The notes beneath the pieces are model-generated. The model did not search any database, had not been told where the DNA came from, and saw only the letters and a list, made by a program, of their open reading frames with translations. A program made the translations under genes and the position numbers. From NCBI RefSeq assembly GCF_050563525.1, contig NZ_JBNXUN010000001.1:744001-808000 (forward strand): a stretch of DNA of 64,000 bases. The letters run 5' to 3'. Of the stretch, positions 30,730-39,119 are shown piece by piece (position 1 is the first letter of the stretch; every line of letters begins with the position of its first letter). Origin of the DNA: Falsiroseomonas sp050563525 (GTDB taxonomy: Bacteria > Pseudomonadota > Alphaproteobacteria > Acetobacterales > Acetobacteraceae).

Positions 30730-32061
30730 TCAGCTTCCCATCATCGTGTTGGGCAGGAAGGTGACGAGGCTCGGGAACAGCGTTACCAGCGCCACCGCCG
30801 CAACCAGCAGGAAGAAGAACGGCAGGGTGTTACGGGCCACCGTCATCATCGGCCGCCCTGTCAGCCCCTGCAGCACGAACAGGTTGAAGCCGACCGGCGG
30901 CGTGATCTGCGCCATCTCCACCACCAACACCACGAAGATGCCGAACCAGATCAGGTCGAAGCCGGTTTGCGCGATGATCGGCAGCACGACACTCGCGGTC
31001 AGCACGATCATGCTGATGCCGTCGATGAAGCACCCGAGCACCAGGTAGATCAGCGTCAGCACGGCGATGATCATGAACGGGCTGAAGCCCTGGCTGCCGA
31101 CCCAGGTGGCCATCGCGGCCGGGATTCCGGAATAGGCCATCGCCTTGGTCAGGAAGGCGGCGCCCGCCAGGATCAGGTTGATCATGCAGGCCAGGCGCAC
31201 GGCGCCCATCAAGCTGGCGACGAAGGAGGACCGGGTGAGCGTACCGCCGAAGGCGGACAGGGCCAGCGCTCCGGCGACGCCGAAGGCCGCGGCCTCGGTT
31301 GCCGTCGCCCATCCGAAGTAGATGCTGCCCATGACGAAGCCGATCAGCAGCAGCACCGGGATCAACTGGCCGCTGACGCGCAGCTTTTCGCGGAACGGCA
31401 TCGGCGGGTCGGCCGGCGGCACCAGCTTCGGGTTCAGCAGCGACCAGATGGCGATGTAGCCGCTGAACAGCAGCATCAGCAGCAGCCCGGGCACCAGTCC
31501 CGCGATGAAAAGCCGGACGATCGAAACCTCCGCCGCCACGCCATAGACGATCATCACGATCGAGGGCGGGATCAGCAGGCCGAGCGTGCCGGCGCCGGCG
31601 AGCGAACCGACGGCCATCGGCACGTGGTAGCCGCGCTTGGTCAGCGCCGGCAGCGACATCTTGCCGATGGTGGCGGAGGTGGCGGCGGAGGAGCCGGACA
31701 CCGCGGCGAAGATGCCGCAGCCGATCACGTTCACATGCATCAGCCGCCCCGGCAGCCACTGCACCCAGGGGGCCAGGCCACGGAACATGTCATCCGACAG
31801 GCGGGTGCGGAACAGGATCTCCCCCATCCAGATGAACAGCGGCAGCGCCGCCAGGGTCCAGCTTGCGAGCGATCCCCAGACCGCGCTGCCCAGCACCTTG
31901 TCGGCCGGGAAGCTGGCCATGCCGGACATCAGCATGGGCATCGCCACCACGCCGACCAGGCCGGTCATCAACAGGCCGAGGCCGATCCAGACGCCAAGGC
32001 CCAGGATGAGGAACAGCACGCCGAGCAGCAGCAGCCCGGCCTCCGTCTGCGCGAGATCCAT
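30730..32061 (-). CDS. dctM: TRAP transporter large permease DctM
   Basis: A 443-residue polytopic membrane protein of the DctM type. Characteristic segments are GLGVWIGLGLLMTGLVGV, the CGIFAAVSGSSAATSATIGKM region and GTLGLLIPPSIVMIVYGV, plus the C-terminal MAQITPPVGFNLFVLQGLTG. It forms the main substrate pathway, driven by a sodium or proton gradient. Its start lies two bases from the dctQ stop, and the operon order dctP-dctQ-dctM is standard. The substrate is probably an organic acid. Confidence 0.94.
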   Translation of the reverse strand: MDLAQTEAGLLLLGVLFLILGLGVWIGLGLLMTGLVGVVAMPMLMSGMASFPADKVLGSAVWGSLASWTLAALPLFIWMGEILFRTRLSDDMFRGLAPWVQWLPGRLMHVNVIGCGIFAAVSGSSAATSATIGKMSLPALTKRGYHVPMAVGSLAGAGTLGLLIPPSIVMIVYGVAAEVSIVRLFIAGLVPGLLLMLLFSGYIAIWSLLNPKLVPPADPPMPFREKLRVSGQLIPVLLLIGFVMGSIYFGWATATEAAAFGVAGALALSAFGGTLTRSSFVASLMGAVRLACMINLILAGAAFLTKAMAYSGIPAAMATWVGSQGFSPFMIIAVLTLIYLVLGCFIDGISMIVLTASVVLPIIAQTGFDLIWFGIFVVLVVEMAQITPPVGFNLFVLQGLTGRPMMTVARNTLPFFFLLVAAVALVTLFPSLVTFLPNTMMGS

Positions 32062-32063
32062 GT

Positions 32064-32594
32064 TCAGATTTCCCCGGCTGCGCGTTCAACGGCGGAAAGT
32101 TCGGCGGCGCGGCGATAGGAGGGCGTACCGCCGGCGAGGTGGACCACCAGGTCGTCCAGCAGCGCCACCGCAAACAGCACGCAGCCGAGGGCGCAGGCAC
32201 CCTGCGGTACCCAGAGCAGCCAGGGGACGGTACCTTGGGCGACGTCCTCGAACTGCCAAGAATCATAGGCGAGATCGGCGACCGACCAGCCGAGGAACAG
32301 GGCAAGCCCGGCGCTGAGAGCCAGCGCCACCGATTCCATCACGAAGCGAGCCCGGCCCTTCAGGTGGCCGATGATGAGGTCGACCCGGATATGCGCGCCG
32401 TGGCGGAACGCATAGGCCAGCGGCAGCAGGGCGGAGCCCGCGACGGCGAAGGCGGTCAGGTCGTCCACACCCTCCAGGTTCGCGCCGAACTGACGGCCGA
32501 TGACCTGCGAGGCGATCAGGCCGAAGATCGCGAACAGCGACAACGCTCCGGCAATGCCGCCGGCGAGATACAGCAGGTCCAGGCCACGCCGCAT
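32064..32594 (-). CDS. dctQ: TRAP transporter small permease DctQ
   Basis: A 176-residue membrane protein with four hydrophobic helices. It starts MRRGLDLLYLAGGIAGALSL and contains VIGRQFGANLEGVDDLTAFA and the FRHGAHIRVDLIIG motif that identifies DctQ. It pairs with DctM to form the membrane complex. I chose the ATG at 32594 because it begins the first helix; the open frame upstream shows no coding signal. A 161-base gap separates it from dctP. Confidence 0.88.
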   Translation of the reverse strand: MRRGLDLLYLAGGIAGALSLFAIFGLIASQVIGRQFGANLEGVDDLTAFAVAGSALLPLAYAFRHGAHIRVDLIIGHLKGRARFVMESVALALSAGLALFLGWSVADLAYDSWQFEDVAQGTVPWLLWVPQGACALGCVLFAVALLDDLVVHLAGGTPSYRRAAELSAVERAAGEI

Positions 32595-32755
32595 CAGGAT
32601 CGGGCCCGGCGGTCGGAGGAAACAGCAGGATGGGTCATGGCGGCGCGGCCCCTTCTGGATAACAGGCATGAAAGCGCGCGACGCGCCCGGGCGAAAGCAG
32701 CTTCGGGCCGCCGTGACGGGCGACAGGCGCAGGATTGCCCAAGGCGCGGGCGGAC

Positions 32756-33742
32756 TCAGCCCTGCGCTGCGCGATATTGATCCAGCATCCGCCGTCCGTC
32801 CGCCCCGGCGCGGGTGGCCCAGTCCTCGATCATGGTATGGCCGGCGGCGCGGATCGCCTCCACCACCACGGCGGGTGCCTCCACCACCTGCACGCCGCGT
32901 GCCGCCATGCGGGCCTCGGCCTCGGCTTCCGCCTCCGCCGCCAGGCGCCAGCCGCGTTCGCCGGCTGCGGTGGCGGCGGCGAGAACGGCGTTGCGTTGCG
33001 CCTCCGGCAGGCTCTCGAAGGCGCGGCGGTTGACGAAGACGGCGTTCTTCGAGGTGGCGATGGCAGCCTTGATGAAGAAGCGGGAATAGTCCCACACCGC
33101 GGTGTCCGCCGCGACCGGCGCCGTCGTGAGCTGCGCCTGGATCAGGCCGGCGGCAAAGGCCTGCGGCACTTCCGGCGCCACGATCAGAGTCGGCTGCGCG
33201 CCGAGCAGGCTCGCGAGGCGTGACGAGATGGGCGAGTAGCTGCGGATGCGCAGGCCGCGAAGCTGCGCCGGATCTGTCAGGTTCTGGTTGGCGGTGATCG
33301 CGACCTGCGGCCAGGGCGCCAAGTAAAGCAGCATCAGGCCCTGCCGGGCCAGCCGCGCCTCGATGAAGGGCGCCTGCACATTGGCCAGGCGGCGGGCGTC
33401 CTCCAGGTTGCGGACCAGTCCGGGCACGGCATCGGCCTCGAAGAACGGATCCTCGTTGCCGTAGGCGGCGAGCAGGATTTCGCCGATCTGCGCTTGGCCG
33501 GTCTGCACGCCCCGCTTGATCTGCGGCTGCGGCATCAGGCTGCCATTGGCGTGCAGTTGCACCTGAACGGCACCCTGGGTCTCGGCCGCGACCGCATCGA
33601 TGAAGCTGCGCAGATTGCGCGTGTGGTAGTTGCCCTCGGCGAAGCCGGTCGCAGCCTGCCAGCGGGCGGCCTGGGCGAAGGCGGGGCGCAGGCCGGGCAG
33701 CATGCAGGCGCCGGCAAGCGCGGCGCGGCGGGTGATGGGCAT
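32756..33742 (-). CDS. dctP: TRAP transporter solute-binding protein DctP
   Basis: A 328-residue periplasmic receptor. It has a twin-arginine-like signal (MPITRRAALAGACMLPG ... AFAQ), then ARWQAATGFAEGNYHTRNLR. The DctP hallmarks KRGVQTGQAQIGEILLAAYG and LRGLRIRSYSPISSRLASLLGA are present. The ATG at 33742 has GGGAGGAAG upstream. It serves the DctQM permease downstream. It is clearly a paralogue of the gene at 33809-34792. The substrate is unknown. Confidence 0.92.
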   Translation of the reverse strand: MPITRRAALAGACMLPGLRPAFAQAARWQAATGFAEGNYHTRNLRSFIDAVAAETQGAVQVQLHANGSLMPQPQIKRGVQTGQAQIGEILLAAYGNEDPFFEADAVPGLVRNLEDARRLANVQAPFIEARLARQGLMLLYLAPWPQVAITANQNLTDPAQLRGLRIRSYSPISSRLASLLGAQPTLIVAPEVPQAFAAGLIQAQLTTAPVAADTAVWDYSRFFIKAAIATSKNAVFVNRRAFESLPEAQRNAVLAAATAAGERGWRLAAEAEAEAEARMAARGVQVVEAPAVVVEAIRAAGHTMIEDWATRAGADGRRMLDQYRAAQG

Positions 33743-33776
33743 CGTTGGCTTCCTCCCGGGCAAGGCACGCAGTGTA

Positions 33777-33801
33777 CCCTCTCCCCCGCAGGGGGAGAGG
33801 G
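33777..33801. repeat. Dispersed palindromic repeat, copy 3
   Basis: CCCTCTCCCCC and GGGGGAGAGGG form a perfect 11-bp stem with a GCA loop. It lies between the two dctP paralogues, eight bases after the stop of the upstream one, where it may end transcription. It lacks the CCCTCACCCAA left part of the full repeat. Confidence 0.8.
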
Positions 33802-33808
33802 CCTAGAG

Positions 33809-34792
33809 TCAGGCCTTGTAGTCCGCGATCAGCTTGGCGCCGTCGGCCCCGGCGCGGGCCACCCACTCATCCGTCATCGTCGCGCTGACGCGGCGCAGGC
33901 CGGCGAGGAAATCCTCGGTCGGCGGGACGATCTGCATGCCGCGCTGGCCGAGCGTCGCCTCCGTGCTGCGCTGCGCCTCCGCGCTCAGTTCATAGCCGCG
34001 CGTCTCGGCGGTCGCGGCGGCGGCGCGGACCGCGGCCTGGTCGGCGGCAGACAGCGCTTCCAGCGCGCGGCGGGACACAAGCACGGCGTTCTTGGTCATC
34101 GAGAAGCCGAGCGGGGTGAACACCTTTGCGTAGTCCCAGGCGGCGGTGTCGACGCCGGTGGCGGCGGAGGTGATCTGCGCCTGCACCACGCCGGTGGCGA
34201 AGGCCTGCGCGAGTTCGGCCGACTGCACCAGGGTGGGCTGCGCGCCGACCAGGGCGGCGAAGCGGTTGGTCGCCGGGCTGAAGGTGCGGAAGCGCAGGCC
34301 GCGCAGGCCTTCCAGCGTCGGGATCGGGTTCTGCGCATACAGGCCCGCCGGCGGCCACGGCACCATGTACAGCAGGCTGAGGCCCTGGCGGGCGAGCCGC
34401 GTCTCGATATACGGCTTCTGCAGATCGGCCAGCTTCTTGGCCTGCGCGAAATTGGTGACGAGTTGCGGGATCGCGTCCGCGTCGAAGAACACGTCCTCGT
34501 TCGAATAGGCGGTCAGCAGGATCTCGCCGGCCTGCACTTGGCCGGTCTGCACGCCGCGCTTGATCTGCGGCATCGGCAGCAGCGCGCCGTTGGAGTGCAG
34601 CTGGATGCCGAGGCGGCCGCTGGTCGCGGCCTCGATGTCGGTCAGCATCTGGCGGATGTTGCGGGTGTGGAAATTGCCGTCGGCATAGGGCGTGGCCATC
34701 TGCCAGCGCGTCTGCGCCGCGGCGCCTCGCGTCAGCGCGGGCATGGCAAGGGCGGCGCCGGTGGCGGCAAGGAGGTGGCGGCGATTGATCAT
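33809..34792 (-). CDS. TRAP transporter solute-binding protein DctP, second paralogue
   Basis: A 327-residue DctP receptor with a signal (MINRRHLLAATGAALAMPAL ... AAAQ). It closely resembles the neighbouring dctP: ATPYADGNFHTRNIRQML against ATGFAEGNYHTRNLRSFI, and KRGVQTGQVQAGEILLTAYS against KRGVQTGQAQIGEILLAAYG. It has no permease gene of its own in the window, so it may share DctQM and broaden the substrate range. A palindromic repeat after its stop may separate it from the dctP operon. The ATG at 34792 begins the signal peptide. Confidence 0.92.
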   Translation of the reverse strand: MINRRHLLAATGAALAMPALTRGAAAQTRWQMATPYADGNFHTRNIRQMLTDIEAATSGRLGIQLHSNGALLPMPQIKRGVQTGQVQAGEILLTAYSNEDVFFDADAIPQLVTNFAQAKKLADLQKPYIETRLARQGLSLLYMVPWPPAGLYAQNPIPTLEGLRGLRFRTFSPATNRFAALVGAQPTLVQSAELAQAFATGVVQAQITSAATGVDTAAWDYAKVFTPLGFSMTKNAVLVSRRALEALSAADQAAVRAAAATAETRGYELSAEAQRSTEATLGQRGMQIVPPTEDFLAGLRRVSATMTDEWVARAGADGAKLIADYKA

Positions 34793-34860
34793 GGTGAAGC
34801 TGTCCCCCGGATGTTGATCTCCGTGGTTCAGCATCGCCTCCAAAGCCCAGCCACGGCAAG

Positions 34861-34910
34861 CCCTCACCGTGCCGCTCGCGGCAACCCCTCACCGTGCCGC
34901 TCGCGGCAAC
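34861..34910. repeat. 25-bp tandem repeat, two copies
   Basis: CCCTCACCGTGCCGCTCGCGGCAAC is repeated exactly, followed by CCCTTACC, the start of a third copy. Each unit contains TGCCG-CTCG-CGGCA, a small hairpin. The repeat lies directly after the stop of the OppA-type gene, which ends inside the third partial copy. Confidence 0.85.
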
Positions 34911-34913
34911 CCC

Positions 34914-36476
34914 TTACCTCGCCGGTCGCGTGCCCATCGCAACGGTGCGCTCATCCATCCGCGGCTCATGCACCAGCCCGCGGCGGGTCGCCCAGCTGTT
35001 GGAGATGTTGAACAGCGGCACCATCGCGACGTCATCGGTTGCCAAGCGAATTGCCTGGCGCAGCACGGCGGCACGGTCTTCCAGTTGCAGCAGCGTCGCC
35101 GCGCGGTCGGTCAGCGCGTCAAGTTCCGGGTTGGAATAGCGCGCCGCATTGGCGGCGCCGCGCTGCGCCGCGCGGTTGAAGGTGCCGAGCACGCTGATCA
35201 GGAAGCTGCCCGCCTCCCCGGTGCTGCTGCCCCAGCCGGCCAAGCGAATCGGGTATTCCTGGCGGGCGGACCGGGCTGAATAGGCGGACCAGGGCTGCGC
35301 CTCCACCGCGGTGCGCACGCCGATCCGGGTCCACATCTGCGCCACCGCCTGCGCGGTGCGGGCATCGTTCGGGTAGCGGTCGTTCGGCGTGTACAGGGTC
35401 ATCCGGAAGCCCTGCGGGAAGCCGGCCTCCGCCAGCAGGCGGCGCGCGCCCTCCGGGTCGAAGTCGGGCACCGGCACCTCCGGCGCATGGGTGGTGGTGC
35501 CGGCGGGCATCCACTGGCCGGCGGGGGCGGCGGCACCCTCCATCACCCGCTCCACCAGCGCGTCGCGGTTGACCGAGATGTTCAGCGCGCGGCGGACGCG
35601 GACATCGTCGAAGGGGTTCGCCTCCAGCGGCCTTCCGTCATTGTCCGTCACCTGCGGCGGGGCGCCGCGGCGGGACCGGTCGAAGGCGATGAAGATCAGG
35701 CGCAGGCCCTGCACCTCCGCCACGCTCACGCGTGAATCCCGCTTCAGGCGGGCGAGGTCGCTGGACGGCACCTGGTCGATCAGGTCGACGTCACCCGCGA
35801 GCAGGGCGGAGACGCGCGCGGCGTCGTTGGCGATGATGCGGTAGGTCACCCGTTCCCATGGCAGGCGGTCGCCGAACCAGGCGGGATTGCGCGTCAGTTC
35901 GAAGCGGTCGCCGGGGGTGGAGGCGGTGATGCGGAAGGGGCCGGTGCCGATGGCAGCGCGGCCGGAATTGAAATCCTCCGTCCCGCGGCCCTCCACCGCA
36001 TGCTTGGCGACGATGGCGATGGAGCCGAGTTCCACCGGCAGCAGAGGATGCGGTGCAGCGGTGTGGAAGCGCACGGTCATCGCATCGACGATTTCGGTGC
36101 GCTGGATGGCACGGACGAAGGGGCTGAAGCTGGCCGGCGAGTTCGGAACCAGTGGCGGGCGGGCGGCGGAAAACGCCACATCCTCCGCTGTGAAGGGCTG
36201 GCCGTCATGCCAGGTGACGCCGGGGCGCAGCCTGAACTCCCAGATGGTGGGCGCCACCGCCTCCCAGGACGCGGCGAGGCCGGGGTAGGTCTTCACCTCC
36301 GCGTCGCGTTCCACCAGGCGGTCGAAGATATGCATCGAGAGGGCGAAGTTCGGCGCGGCGTTGTAGAAATGCGGATCGACGGAGGTGGGCGGCGCGGCGG
36401 TCGCCACGGTCAGGTTCTGTGCCCCTGCCCCCAGCGACCCAAGGCAGAAGACACTCGCCAACAGGACACGCCGCAT
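34914..36476 (-). CDS. Peptide/nickel-type ABC transporter substrate-binding protein (family 5)
   Basis: A roughly 520-residue OppA/DppA-type receptor with a signal peptide (RRVLLASVFCLGSLGAGAQ). Typical features are LTVATAAPPTSVDPHFYN, YPGLAASWEAVAPTIWEFRL, the WHDGQPFTAEDVAFS motif and the DVRVRRALNISVNRDALVE region. It binds an oligopeptide or similar solute in the periplasm. No permease or ATPase genes accompany it. The CBS-domain gene stop overlaps a possible GTG start at 36485; the ATG at 36476 is the other choice and begins the signal peptide. Confidence 0.9.
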   Translation of the reverse strand: MRRVLLASVFCLGSLGAGAQNLTVATAAPPTSVDPHFYNAAPNFALSMHIFDRLVERDAEVKTYPGLAASWEAVAPTIWEFRLRPGVTWHDGQPFTAEDVAFSAARPPLVPNSPASFSPFVRAIQRTEIVDAMTVRFHTAAPHPLLPVELGSIAIVAKHAVEGRGTEDFNSGRAAIGTGPFRITASTPGDRFELTRNPAWFGDRLPWERVTYRIIANDAARVSALLAGDVDLIDQVPSSDLARLKRDSRVSVAEVQGLRLIFIAFDRSRRGAPPQVTDNDGRPLEANPFDDVRVRRALNISVNRDALVERVMEGAAAPAGQWMPAGTTTHAPEVPVPDFDPEGARRLLAEAGFPQGFRMTLYTPNDRYPNDARTAQAVAQMWTRIGVRTAVEAQPWSAYSARSARQEYPIRLAGWGSSTGEAGSFLISVLGTFNRAAQRGAANAARYSNPELDALTDRAATLLQLEDRAAVLRQAIRLATDDVAMVPLFNISNSWATRRGLVHEPRMDERTVAMGTRPAR

Positions 36477-36481
36477 CTGGA

Positions 36482-36919
36482 TCACCCCGCGCTTTCGACG
36501 TAGTGCCGCAATTCCTCGGCCTCGTGCACCGCTTCCTCGATCCGTGCCTTCACCAGGTCGCCGATCGAGACCATCCCGGCGAGGCTGCCATCCTCCGCCA
36601 TCACCGGCAAGTGACGCACGCGGCGGTCGGTCATCAAGGCCAGCGCCTCGGGAATGCGGGTGCGTGGCGTGACGGTGTGCAGCGCGCGGGTCATCAACTC
36701 CGCCACCGGCATGGTGACGGCGGCGGCGCCGTGTTCGCCGACGACGCGCACGATGTCGCGTTCGCTGACGATACCGAGCACGTCGCCCGCGGAATCGCGG
36801 ACCAGCGCGGCACCGATGCGATTTTCCGCAAGCACGCGCGCCACGCTGCCGACGTCGTCACTGGCGCCGACCGAAATCACCGTCGTGCCCTTGCGGTGCA
36901 GGATGATGGCGATGGTCAT
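36482..36919 (-). CDS. CBS-domain protein
   Basis: A 145-residue protein made of two tandem CBS domains forming one Bateman module. The repeats are visible as VARVLAENRIGAALVRDSAG, followed by DVLGIVSERDIVR, and then ALALMTDRRVRHLPVMAEDG with LAGMVSIGDLVKAR. Such stand-alone pairs bind adenine nucleotides and sense energy state in the cytoplasm. The ATG at 36919 has GGGAGGAAC upstream. It overlaps the next gene by four bases (GTGA). Its partner enzyme or channel is not known. Confidence 0.9.
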   Translation of the reverse strand: MTIAIILHRKGTTVISVGASDDVGSVARVLAENRIGAALVRDSAGDVLGIVSERDIVRVVGEHGAAAVTMPVAELMTRALHTVTPRTRIPEALALMTDRRVRHLPVMAEDGSLAGMVSIGDLVKARIEEAVHEAEELRHYVESAG

Positions 36920-37119
36920 GGTGTTGTTCCTCCCGGTGGCGCGGGCAACAGCCCGGCCCTCCTCGCGCAATGGTGGCAGGGTCGGGCCGGCGGATTCAAG
37001 GATTGCGTGACGCGGCGGTCATTGCGGGTTCATGCGAAGAGGCTGCGTCCAGCCCGATTGACGCCGCGCCGCGCCCGGTCCACCCCTTGCGCAAATGGGC
37101 TCGGGGGAAGCAGCAGACC

Positions 37120-38208
37120 ATGCGGGCGACGGCGGACAGCGTACGGGCGCAGATCCTGGCGATCCTTAAAGCCTGGGGCATGCCGGGGGACCTGGCGACG
37201 GAAACCGCCGAGGTGATGGTGGACACCGACCTCTCGGGCGTCGACAGCCACGGCATCGGCATGCTGGCGAGCTACGAAGCGATGCGCCGGGCGGGGCAGG
37301 TCAAGCTCAACGCGCGCCCGCGCATCGAACGCGATGGCGGCGCGGTGGCGCTGGTCGATGGCGGCGCGGGCCTCGGCCATCCGGCGGCGGCCTTCGCCAT
37401 GCGCATGGCGATCAAGCGTGCGAAGCAGCATGGGGTGGGTGCTGTGGCGGTGCGCAACAGCCACCATTTCGGCGCGGCGGGCTGGTATGTGAAGCTGGCG
37501 GCGCGGGAAGGCTGCGTCGGGTTGGTGACCAGCGGCACGCGGACCATGGCGATGGTGCCGACGCATGGCGCCATGCCCGTGCTCGGCACCAACCCCATCG
37601 CCTTCGCCGCCCCCGGCCAGCGGCACCCGCCGGTGTTGCTGGACATGGCGACGACGACAACGGCGGCGAACAAGGTGCGGTCGCGCGCCATGCGCAACAA
37701 GCCGATCCCGGAGGGCTGGGTGGTGGATGGCGCGGGCCGGCCGGTGACCGAAGGCGCGGCCGCCGTGGCGCAGGTGTTCGAGCGCGCCGAGGGCGGGCTT
37801 TCGCCGGTGGGCGGCACGCCGGACATGGCGAGCCACAAGGGCTACGGCCTGGCGCTGATGGCGCATATCCTGGGCGCCACGCTGTCCGGTGCCTCCTTCT
37901 CCCCGATCCGGGTGAAGACGCAGCGGCCGGAGGACCCGGACGATATTGGCCACTTCATGCTGGCGCTGAACCCCGCCGCCTTCCGGCCGGAGGGAGATTT
38001 CGAACAGGACCTCGACCAGGCCGTGGACGTGCTGCGCGCGACGCCGGCCGCCGACCCGGCGCAGCCGGTGCTGGTGCCGGGCGACCCGGAGCGCGCCGAA
38101 CACGCGGCACGCCTGGCCGGCGGCATTCCCATCCCGGCGGCGCTGGAGGCGCAGATCCGCGCCATCGGCGAACGCGCCGGGGTGCCTTTCCTCCTCATCG
38201 ATGCCTGA
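37120..38208 (+). CDS. Ldh family NAD(P)-dependent oxidoreductase (malate/L-lactate/sulfolactate dehydrogenase type)
   Basis: A 362-residue member of the second malate/lactate dehydrogenase family, which has its own fold. Signature regions are TDLSGVDSHGIGML (catalytic His), VAVRNSHHFGAAGWYVKLAA and VLGTNPIAFAAPG, with the LLDMATTTTAANKV nucleotide-binding part. It reduces or oxidises a 2-hydroxy acid; malate, lactate, sulfolactate, ureidoglycolate and 2,3-diketogulonate are known substrates in the family. It lies 14 bases before an ICL/PEP-mutase family lyase, so a three-gene catabolic unit is likely. Confidence 0.87.
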   Translation: MRATADSVRAQILAILKAWGMPGDLATETAEVMVDTDLSGVDSHGIGMLASYEAMRRAGQVKLNARPRIERDGGAVALVDGGAGLGHPAAAFAMRMAIKRAKQHGVGAVAVRNSHHFGAAGWYVKLAAREGCVGLVTSGTRTMAMVPTHGAMPVLGTNPIAFAAPGQRHPPVLLDMATTTTAANKVRSRAMRNKPIPEGWVVDGAGRPVTEGAAAVAQVFERAEGGLSPVGGTPDMASHKGYGLALMAHILGATLSGASFSPIRVKTQRPEDPDDIGHFMLALNPAAFRPEGDFEQDLDQAVDVLRATPAADPAQPVLVPGDPERAEHAARLAGGIPIPAALEAQIRAIGERAGVPFLLIDA

Positions 38209-38222
38209 AGGATCTTTGCGAA

Positions 38223-39119
38223 ATGGCACATCCCAGCCTGCGGCAGGCGCTCGCCGCCGATGAATTTATCCTCGCCCCGGGGGTGTTCGACATGATCTCC
38301 GCCAAGGTGGCGGACGGCATGGGGTTCAAGGCGCTGTACGCGACCGGGTTCGGCGTCACGGCCTCGCATCTCGGGCTGCCGGATGCGGGCATCGCGACCT
38401 ATACGGACATGGTGTCCCGCATGGGCACCATCGCGCGCGGCTGCACGACACCGGTGATCGCGGATGCGGATACCGGCTATGGCGGGCTGCTGAACGTGCG
38501 CCACACCGTGCGCGGCTACGAGGATGCCGGCGTCACCGCGATCCAGATGGAGGACCAGGAGGTCCCCAAGAAGTGCGGCCACACGCCGGGTCGCAAGGTG
38601 ATCCCGGCGGAGGAGATGGCGCTGAAGATCCGCGTCGCGGCGGAAACGCGGCGCAGCGAGGATTTCCTCATCATCGCCCGCACCGATTCGCGCACTTCGC
38701 TGGGGCTGGAGGAAGCGATCCGGCGCGGCAAGATGTTCGCGGAGGCCGGCGCCGACGTGATCTTCATCGAGAGCCCGGAAAGCGAGGCCGAGATGGCCGA
38801 GGTCGGCAAGCAGATCAAGAAGCCGCTCTTCGCCAACATGGTCGAGGGCGGCCGCACGCCGATCGTGCCGGCGGACCGGCTGCATGCCATGGGCTACCGC
38901 ATTGCGATCTACCCGGCCGTGGGCTTCCTGACCGTGGCCGCGGCGCTGACCAAGGCCTATGGGCAGCTCAAGGCGGATGGGCATTCGAACAACATGGGCG
39001 TCAACGACGCCTACAGCTTCGCCCGCATGTGCGAGCTGATGGGCTTCCCCGACGTGTGGGAGTTCGACCGGAAATGGGCGGAGGCGGCGGGCAACCTGCC
39101 GGCGAAGGCGGCCGAATGA
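38223..39119 (+). CDS. Isocitrate lyase/PEP mutase family enzyme
   Basis: A 298-residue TIM-barrel lyase. The active-site loop KKCGH is at 116-120, and the metal-binding DADTGYG is at 81-87 with MEDQE at 109-113. IIARTDSRTSLGLEEAI is the usual downstream motif. Members cleave or rearrange 2-hydroxy or phosphono dicarboxylates such as 2-methylisocitrate, dimethylmalate or oxaloacetate; the cysteine in KKCGH points to C-C lyase chemistry rather than phosphonate chemistry. It overlaps the HAD gene by four bases. It could supply the missing PrpB step, but it is not next to prpCD. Confidence 0.87.
   Translation: MAHPSLRQALAADEFILAPGVFDMISAKVADGMGFKALYATGFGVTASHLGLPDAGIATYTDMVSRMGTIARGCTTPVIADADTGYGGLLNVRHTVRGYEDAGVTAIQMEDQEVPKKCGHTPGRKVIPAEEMALKIRVAAETRRSEDFLIIARTDSRTSLGLEEAIRRGKMFAEAGADVIFIESPESEAEMAEVGKQIKKPLFANMVEGGRTPIVPADRLHAMGYRIAIYPAVGFLTVAAALTKAYGQLKADGHSNNMGVNDAYSFARMCELMGFPDVWEFDRKWAEAAGNLPAKAAE

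Noticed and set aside
34861..34916. The tandem 25-bp repeat as a CRISPR fragment.
   Set aside because: The copies are directly adjacent with no spacers, there are only two, and no cas gene is near.
38223..39119. Calling the ICL-family enzyme prpB (2-methylisocitrate lyase).
   Set aside because: The active-site loop permits it, but the gene is 21 kb from prpCD and sits with other partners, so a specific name is not justified.
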